From Bacillota bacterium (lineage in GTDB: Bacteria > Bacillota > Limnochordia > DTU087): a stretch of 36,396 nt of DNA. The DNA lies in assembly GCA_012518905.1 (NCBI GenBank), contig JAAYRF010000149.1, positions 1-36,396 of the forward strand. Reading direction: 5' to 3'. The notes beneath the pieces are model-generated. The model was not told the origin of the DNA, made no database searches, and worked only from the letters and a program-made list of their open reading frames with translations. Of this stretch, positions 32,036-36,396 are shown piece after piece. The first letter of the stretch is position 1, and every line of letters starts with the position of its first letter. Made by a program: the position numbers and the translations under genes.

Positions 32036-34180
32036 ATGAAAGAGGAATTTAGATTAGAAATAGGGGGGAGACCACTAGTCGTTGAAACCGGCGGCCTAGC
32101 CCAACAAGCTAACGGCAGCGTGCTGATGCGCTACGGTGATACGGTGGCTTTGATTACTGCTACCATCTCCAAAGAGCCCCGGGAAGGGATTGATTTCTTC
32201 CCACTCATGGTTGACTACGAAGAACGCATGTATGCTGTCGGTAAGGTGCCAGGAGGCTGGGGTCGCCGCGAAGGCAGGCCGGGGGAAGCAGCTATTTTAG
32301 CAGCCAGGATGATTGATCGTCCTTTACGACCTTTGTTCCCTGAGGGACTCCGCAACGATGTACAGATAGTAGTCACGGTACTATCGGTAGACCAAGATAA
32401 CGCACCTGATATCACAGCGTTGGTCGGAGCATCAACCGCCCTTTCCCTCTCTGATATACCCTTTGAGGGACCTGTGGGTGGCGTTATAGTTGGTCGGGTC
32501 GACGGCGAGTTCGTCATCAATCCCACCTTAGAGCAGCAAGAAAAAAGTGAACTCCACTTGGTGGTAGCCGGTACGAAGGCAGCTGTGACCATGGTGGAAG
32601 CCGGTGCCAACGAAGTGGCAGAGGATGTACTGCTCGATGCCATTATGTTTGGACATGAAGAGGTCAAACGCATTGTTGCTTTCCAGGAAGAACTTGTCAA
32701 GAAACTGGGCCGGCCGAAAATGGAGGTACCTGCGTGTATCCCTCCGCCACATTTGGTTGAATGGGTCAAGAGTAAAGGAACCCAGCCTCTTGGGGACGCT
32801 TTGCGCATCGCCGACAAACAGAGCAGAGAAGCTGCGGAGGATGATGTCCACACTGCACTACTCGAGGAGTATGCCAGGGAATTCGGCGAGGAGACTCTTG
32901 CCCAGGACGAACCCGAGCTGAGCCAGGCGATTGCATCTCTAACCAGAGAGCTGGTCCGCAACATGATCACCCACGATAGGAAGCGTACAGACGGCCGTGG
33001 CCCACGGGATATTCGATTGATCAGCTGTGAAGTTGGTCTTCTACCAAGGGCCCATGGATCTGCCGTATTTACCCGGGGCCAAACCCAGGTACTAACTGCT
33101 TGCACCCTAGGTGTTAAGTCCGACGAGCAGCTTTTAGACGATCTAAGTGATGAGGATCGCAAGCGCTATATACATCACTACAATTTCCCACCATATAGCG
33201 TCGGTGAAACTAGACCTATACGAGGCCCAGGACGTAGAGAGATAGGTCATGGTGCATTGGCTGAGCGGGCTCTGTTGCCCGTGATCCCCGCGGAGGAGGA
33301 ATTTCCTTATACCATTAGACTGGTTTCGGAAGTACTAGAATCCAACGGCTCCTCATCACAAGCCAGTATCTGTGGCAGTACATTGGCCCTAATGGATGCT
33401 GGTGTGCCCATTAAGCGCCCGGTAGCTGGTATTGCCATGGGACTTGTAAAAGAGGGTCAAGAATTCTCCATCCTGACGGATATTCTAGGTATGGAGGATG
33501 CACTAGGTGACATGGATTTCAAAGTAGCAGGGACGACAGAAGGTGTAACAGCTTTACAGATGGACATTAAGATTGAAGGTGTAACCCGAGACATTCTCGG
33601 CATGGCTTTGGCTCAGGCACGAGAAGCACGTTTGTTCATCCTGGAGAAGATGCTCGAGACCATTCCTGCACCTAGAGAGGGACTCTCTCCCTATGCACCT
33701 CGGATCTTCACTATGGAGATACCTGTAGATAAGATCAGGGATGTCATTGGCCCAGGCGGGAAGACTATCCGTAAGATCATTGACGAGACCGGTGTCTCCA
33801 TCGATATCGAAGACGATGGCCGTGTATACGTGGCTTCGACTAATCAGGAGGCAGGCGTCAGGGCCCAAGATATTATCCGCACTCTGGTTAAAGATGTGGA
33901 GGTAGGGGAGACTTATTTGGGGACTGTCAAGCGCATAGTGGATTTTGGCGCCTTTGTAGAAGTGCTCCCTGGCAAAGAGGGTTTGGTCCATATCTCTAAG
34001 CTGGCCAAAGGCAGAGTCGGAAAAGTTGAGGATGTAGTACAAGTTGGAGATACCATAACCGTTAAGGTCATCGAAATCGACCGCATGGGACGGATCAACT
34101 TAGCTACACTTGAGGCCTTAGAAGGTGACGATGGCAAAGGCTCTGGCCGCAACAGCCGGGGACGTCGCTCCCGCTCATAA
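32036..34180 (+). CDS. pnp: Polyribonucleotide nucleotidyltransferase (PNPase)
   Basis: PNPase degrades RNA phosphorolytically from the 3' end as a trimer. The 714-aa product has both RNase PH-like domains: the first (1-~145) includes [20 protein letters not shown], the second (about 310-540) includes [40 protein letters not shown] and the catalytic MDFKVAGT region, with a helical domain between. The KH domain is at about 560-602 ([20 protein letters not shown]) and the S1 domain at about 623-692 ([20 protein letters not shown]). The basic tail NSRGRRSRS ends it. The ATG follows AAGGAGG. It stands after rpsO, with a leader hairpin. Confidence 0.98.
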   Translation: MKEEFRLEIGGRPLVVETGGLAQQANGSVLMRYGDTVALITATISKEPREGIDFFPLMVDYEERMYAVGKVPGGWGRREGRPGEAAILAARMIDRPLRPLFPEGLRNDVQIVVTVLSVDQDNAPDITALVGASTALSLSDIPFEGPVGGVIVGRVDGEFVINPTLEQQEKSELHLVVAGTKAAVTMVEAGANEVAEDVLLDAIMFGHEEVKRIVAFQEELVKKLGRPKMEVPACIPPPHLVEWVKSKGTQPLGDALRIADKQSREAAEDDVHTALLEEYAREFGEETLAQDEPELSQAIASLTRELVRNMITHDRKRTDGRGPRDIRLISCEVGLLPRAHGSAVFTRGQTQVLTACTLGVKSDEQLLDDLSDEDRKRYIHHYNFPPYSVGETRPIRGPGRREIGHGALAERALLPVIPAEEEFPYTIRLVSEVLESNGSSSQASICGSTLALMDAGVPIKRPVAGIAMGLVKEGQEFSILTDILGMEDALGDMDFKVAGTTEGVTALQMDIKIEGVTRDILGMALAQAREARLFILEKMLETIPAPREGLSPYAPRIFTMEIPVDKIRDVIGPGGKTIRKIIDETGVSIDIEDDGRVYVASTNQEAGVRAQDIIRTLVKDVEVGETYLGTVKRIVDFGAFVEVLPGKEGLVHISKLAKGRVGKVEDVVQVGDTITVKVIEIDRMGRINLATLEALEGDDGKGSGRNSRGRRSRS

Positions 34181-34203
34181 GTTCTGATAGAATCACACGG
34201 GGT

Positions 34204-34233
34204 AAGGAGGTCTGCAAAGCGAGCTACCTCCTT
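34204..34233 (+). terminator. Hairpin after pnp, possibly a weak terminator
   Basis: AAGGAGGT (34204-34211) pairs with ACCTCCTT (34226-34233) around a 14-base loop; CCTTGG follows instead of a T-run. The 5' arm resembles a ribosome site but has no suitable start codon after it. It may be a weak terminator or an mRNA-end stabiliser between pnp and the DUF3866 gene. Confidence 0.4.
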
Positions 34234-34286
34234 CCTTGGCTGATTGATCTCAATCTGATTATGTCTAAGGAGACTTGAAGGACGCC

Positions 34287-35444
34287 ATGCTCAACCGACG
34301 GCGGGGTAGAGTAAGAAGCGTTCAAGGTGTATCTACTCACATACAAAGACTCTTAGTGGAAATTGATGGGGAATTGGTGCCTACTGTCAACTACCGTGTT
34401 CTGGCTGCCGATGTTCATCCCGGTGACTTGATCGAAGTAAACACCACCGCCGTTGATCTTGGCCTAGGGACCGGGGGCACCCATTTTCTCATTAGCCGCA
34501 TAGATTCTGATCATGATATGTCCAGTACCACCTCCCAGTCATCCCCAAAAGAAACTGGCCACATCATGAAGCTGCGCTACACGCCTCTACAGCTAAGCAC
34601 CCTTTCGGTGGAAGAGGAGAGCAGCTTGTACCATGGGATTTTGCAGGAAGTAGACTCCCTCGAAGGCATGCCTGTATTGGTAGGCAGTTTACATAGCCTT
34701 ATTGCCCCGGCTGCAGCGGTCCTACAACAGAATACTAATAGATCCGCGCGATTGGTATATGTCATGACCGACGGGGCAGCGTTACCATTGGGTTTTAGTC
34801 GATTGGTAGCATCTTTGCAAAATCAAGGCCTGATCTCAGCGACTATTACAATTGGTCACGCCTTCGGTGGCGATCTAGAAGCTGTGAACATCTATTCTGC
34901 CTTACTGGCTGGTCGACATGTTTTGAAGGCCGATGCCTGCATAGTTGCTATGGGACCAGGAGTGGTCGGTACCGGTACTCCCTTTGGTACCACTGCAATG
35001 GAAATTGCAGGTATACTTGACGGCGTGAACGCTCTAGGAGGTAGAGCTGTTGCCATTCCTCGGATTAGCTTCGCAGATGAAAGACCCCGCCATTATGGAA
35101 TCAGCCACCATACTCTAACAGCCCTTGGCAAGCTATGCCACAGCCGTTGCTTTATTCCCTTTCCCCAGCTACATCCTGAAGAAGATGAGCTTTTGAGGCA
35201 GCAGTGTCAGATTGCTGCTTTGGACCGGCATCACCTATCTTTTACTACTGAAGACAATACTCTGCAATTGCTTCAAGACTATGATTTACATGTCACGTCC
35301 ATGGGCCGTACGGCCCAGGAAGATCCTGCCTTTTTTCGAGCTGGAGGAGCCGCTGGCAGACTGGCAGCGGAATGGATCCTTAGCGCCGAAAAATGGGAGC
35401 CGAAAGCCCAGCTTGGTGACGGAATACCTCCTATGGTAGACTAG
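34287..35444 (+). CDS. DUF3866 family protein
   Basis: I recognise this as a DUF3866 protein by its N-terminus: RRRGRVRSVQGVSTHIQRLL, then DGELVPTVNYRVLAADVHPG and VNTTAVDLGLGTGGTHFLIS. The family, found in Bacillota and Actinomycetota, has no assigned function. The remaining ~290 residues look like a soluble alpha/beta protein with Gly-rich stretches (CIVAMGPGVVGTGTPFGTTA), and there is no signal peptide. The ATG at 34287 fits the family start; a TTG at 34275 is too close to AAGGAGA (34267-34273). It lies ~100 bases after pnp and 30 bases before the EndoQ-like gene, so the last two genes are probably co-transcribed. Confidence 0.88.
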   Translation: MLNRRRGRVRSVQGVSTHIQRLLVEIDGELVPTVNYRVLAADVHPGDLIEVNTTAVDLGLGTGGTHFLISRIDSDHDMSSTTSQSSPKETGHIMKLRYTPLQLSTLSVEEESSLYHGILQEVDSLEGMPVLVGSLHSLIAPAAAVLQQNTNRSARLVYVMTDGAALPLGFSRLVASLQNQGLISATITIGHAFGGDLEAVNIYSALLAGRHVLKADACIVAMGPGVVGTGTPFGTTAMEIAGILDGVNALGGRAVAIPRISFADERPRHYGISHHTLTALGKLCHSRCFIPFPQLHPEEDELLRQQCQIAALDRHHLSFTTEDNTLQLLQDYDLHVTSMGRTAQEDPAFFRAGGAAGRLAAEWILSAEKWEPKAQLGDGIPPMVD

Positions 35445-35474
35445 AACTAGTACTGAAAACGACCGGGAGGTATT

Positions 35475-36396
35475 TTGCTGTTGGATTTTTTCGGAGATTT
35501 GCATATTCATATTGGCAGGTCAGCATCGGGAGCACCAGTGAAAATCACCGCTTCCAAGGGGCTAACCTTGTCTGCAATTTTGAAGGAGTGTCGCGACCGC
35601 AAAGGTGTGCATATTGCAGGGATTGTCGATTGTGCCTCACCGCCGGTGCTTAAAGATATTGGCGCCCTCATAGGACAAGGCCACCTAACTCCTTTAGAGG
35701 GTGGAGGCCTTGTGTATGAAAATGCCCTTACGATCATATTGGGGGCAGAGATAGAGCTAGCAGGCCCCCGGGGCGGCAGTGCTCATTTCCTCGCATATGT
35801 TCCTACTCTGGAAGCCATGGAGGAGCTCAGCAACTACCTGGCCAAGGGAATAACCAACATTTCCCTTAGCTCCCAGCGGGCTCAATTTAGTATTGAAGAG
35901 ACCTTCGATTTTGTGACCAACAAGCTACAGGGTATCTTCCTGCCTGCCCATGCATTTACCCCCTTTAAGAGCGTTTATGGCAACTGTGTTGAGCGCTTGG
36001 AAGAGCTAGGACTCAATTTCCCGGCTCTAGAACTGGGCCTTAGTGCAGACACCTTTCTGGCCGATAGACTCCAAGAACTTAACAAAATCAGCTTCTTAAG
36101 CAATTCCGATGCTCACTCTCTTCCGAAGATAGCCCGAGAGTACAACGCTTTCCGCCTTGCTAAGCCCGATTTTGATCACCTTGCCAAAGCCCTTCAAGGC
36201 GATAATGATAACCAGATTATAGCCAACTATGGTCTAGACCCGCGGCTCGGGAAGTACCATCGCACTTACTGTCTTGAGTGTAACTCAGTTGTCCAAGTTC
36301 AACCACCGATGCTGCGCTGTCTAGAATGCGATACAGACCACGTAGTTATCGGTGTGTTAGACAGGGTAACATACATTGCCGATTATGAAAAGCCTA
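35475..36396 (+). CDS. Endonuclease Q family protein, PHP domain (3' end outside window)
   Basis: EndoQ-type enzymes nick DNA 5' to deaminated bases, uracil and abasic sites; the Bacillus homologue is YqxK. I translated this frame from TTG at 35475, four bases after GGGAGG, and it is open to the window end (307 codons). It starts LLDFFGDLHIHIGRSASGAP with the PHP metal motif HIH (H10, H12); LGAEIELAGPRGGSAHFLAY, GIFLPAHAFTPFKSVYGNCV and FLSNSDAHSLPKIAREYNAF carry the other expected ligands. A zinc ribbon follows at about 265-290 (YCLECNS, then RCLECD). These fit the EndoQ/TIGR00375 layout. The C-terminal part is missing because of the window edge. Confidence 0.88.
   Translation, partial: MLLDFFGDLHIHIGRSASGAPVKITASKGLTLSAILKECRDRKGVHIAGIVDCASPPVLKDIGALIGQGHLTPLEGGGLVYENALTIILGAEIELAGPRGGSAHFLAYVPTLEAMEELSNYLAKGITNISLSSQRAQFSIEETFDFVTNKLQGIFLPAHAFTPFKSVYGNCVERLEELGLNFPALELGLSADTFLADRLQELNKISFLSNSDAHSLPKIAREYNAFRLAKPDFDHLAKALQGDNDNQIIANYGLDPRLGKYHRTYCLECNSVVQVQPPMLRCLECDTDHVVIGVLDRVTYIADYEKP

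Noticed and set aside
32215-33162. 315-codon open frame on the minus strand inside pnp
   Set aside because: It is Ser/Arg-rich shadow sequence opposite a highly conserved PNPase and has no family resemblance or own ribosome site.

Overview
This 36.4 kb window is an ordinary-looking chromosomal core region of a member of the Bacillota (Firmicutes), most like a flagellated Clostridia- or Limnochordia-type organism. The evidence is the gene order (flhB-flhA-flhF-flhG-fliA, then rpsB-tsf-pyrH-frr-uppS-cdsA-dxr-rseP-ispG-proS-polC, then rimP-nusA-rnpM-ylxQ-infB-rbfA-nrnA-truB-ribF-rpsO-pnp), a PolC-type replicase, strong AGGAGG ribosome binding sites, frequent GTG/TTG starts and SigA-type promoters with extended -10 boxes. 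Every supported gene is on the + strand. I see no mobile element, CRISPR array, tRNA or rRNA.

Layout. (1) 1-6.9 kb: the end of a flagellar operon: flhB (cut by the left edge), flhA, flhF, flhG, the sigma-28 gene fliA, a Gln-rich small protein and a SwrB/YlxL-like membrane protein. No chemotaxis genes lie between flhG and fliA. (2) 6.9-10.3 kb: a new promoter and structured leader, then rpsB, tsf, pyrH, frr and a small unknown gene, ending at a strong intrinsic terminator. (3) 10.3-16.5 kb: isoprenoid, lipid and envelope genes: uppS, cdsA, an AI-2E/YtvI-type permease, dxr, rseP and ispG. (4) 16.5-22.5 kb: a promoter followed by tightly packed proS, a GT2 glycosyltransferase and polC. (5) 22.5-31.5 kb: a promoter, a ~260-nt hairpin-rich leader and the long rimP-to-ribF translation, transcription and RNA-maturation operon. 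(6) 31.4-36.4 kb: a promoter inside the end of ribF, rpsO, a leader with a possible leader peptide, pnp, a DUF3866 gene and a 3'-truncated endonuclease Q-family gene.

The most notable observation is that PolC (1184 aa) lacks the whole DEDD 3'-5' proofreading exonuclease that is normally inserted inside the PHP domain. The reading frame runs cleanly across the place where that domain should be. The PHP domain keeps what I read as all nine canonical metal ligands, including an Asp where, from memory, Bacillus subtilis PolC has Asn. This suggests that proofreading was handed to the PHP domain or to a separate DnaQ-like protein. Other points of interest are a 250-residue mostly acidic tail on NusA, a probable attenuator in front of rimP-nusA, short leader ORFs before truB and pnp, and a small gene after frr whose best-placed start codon is ATC.
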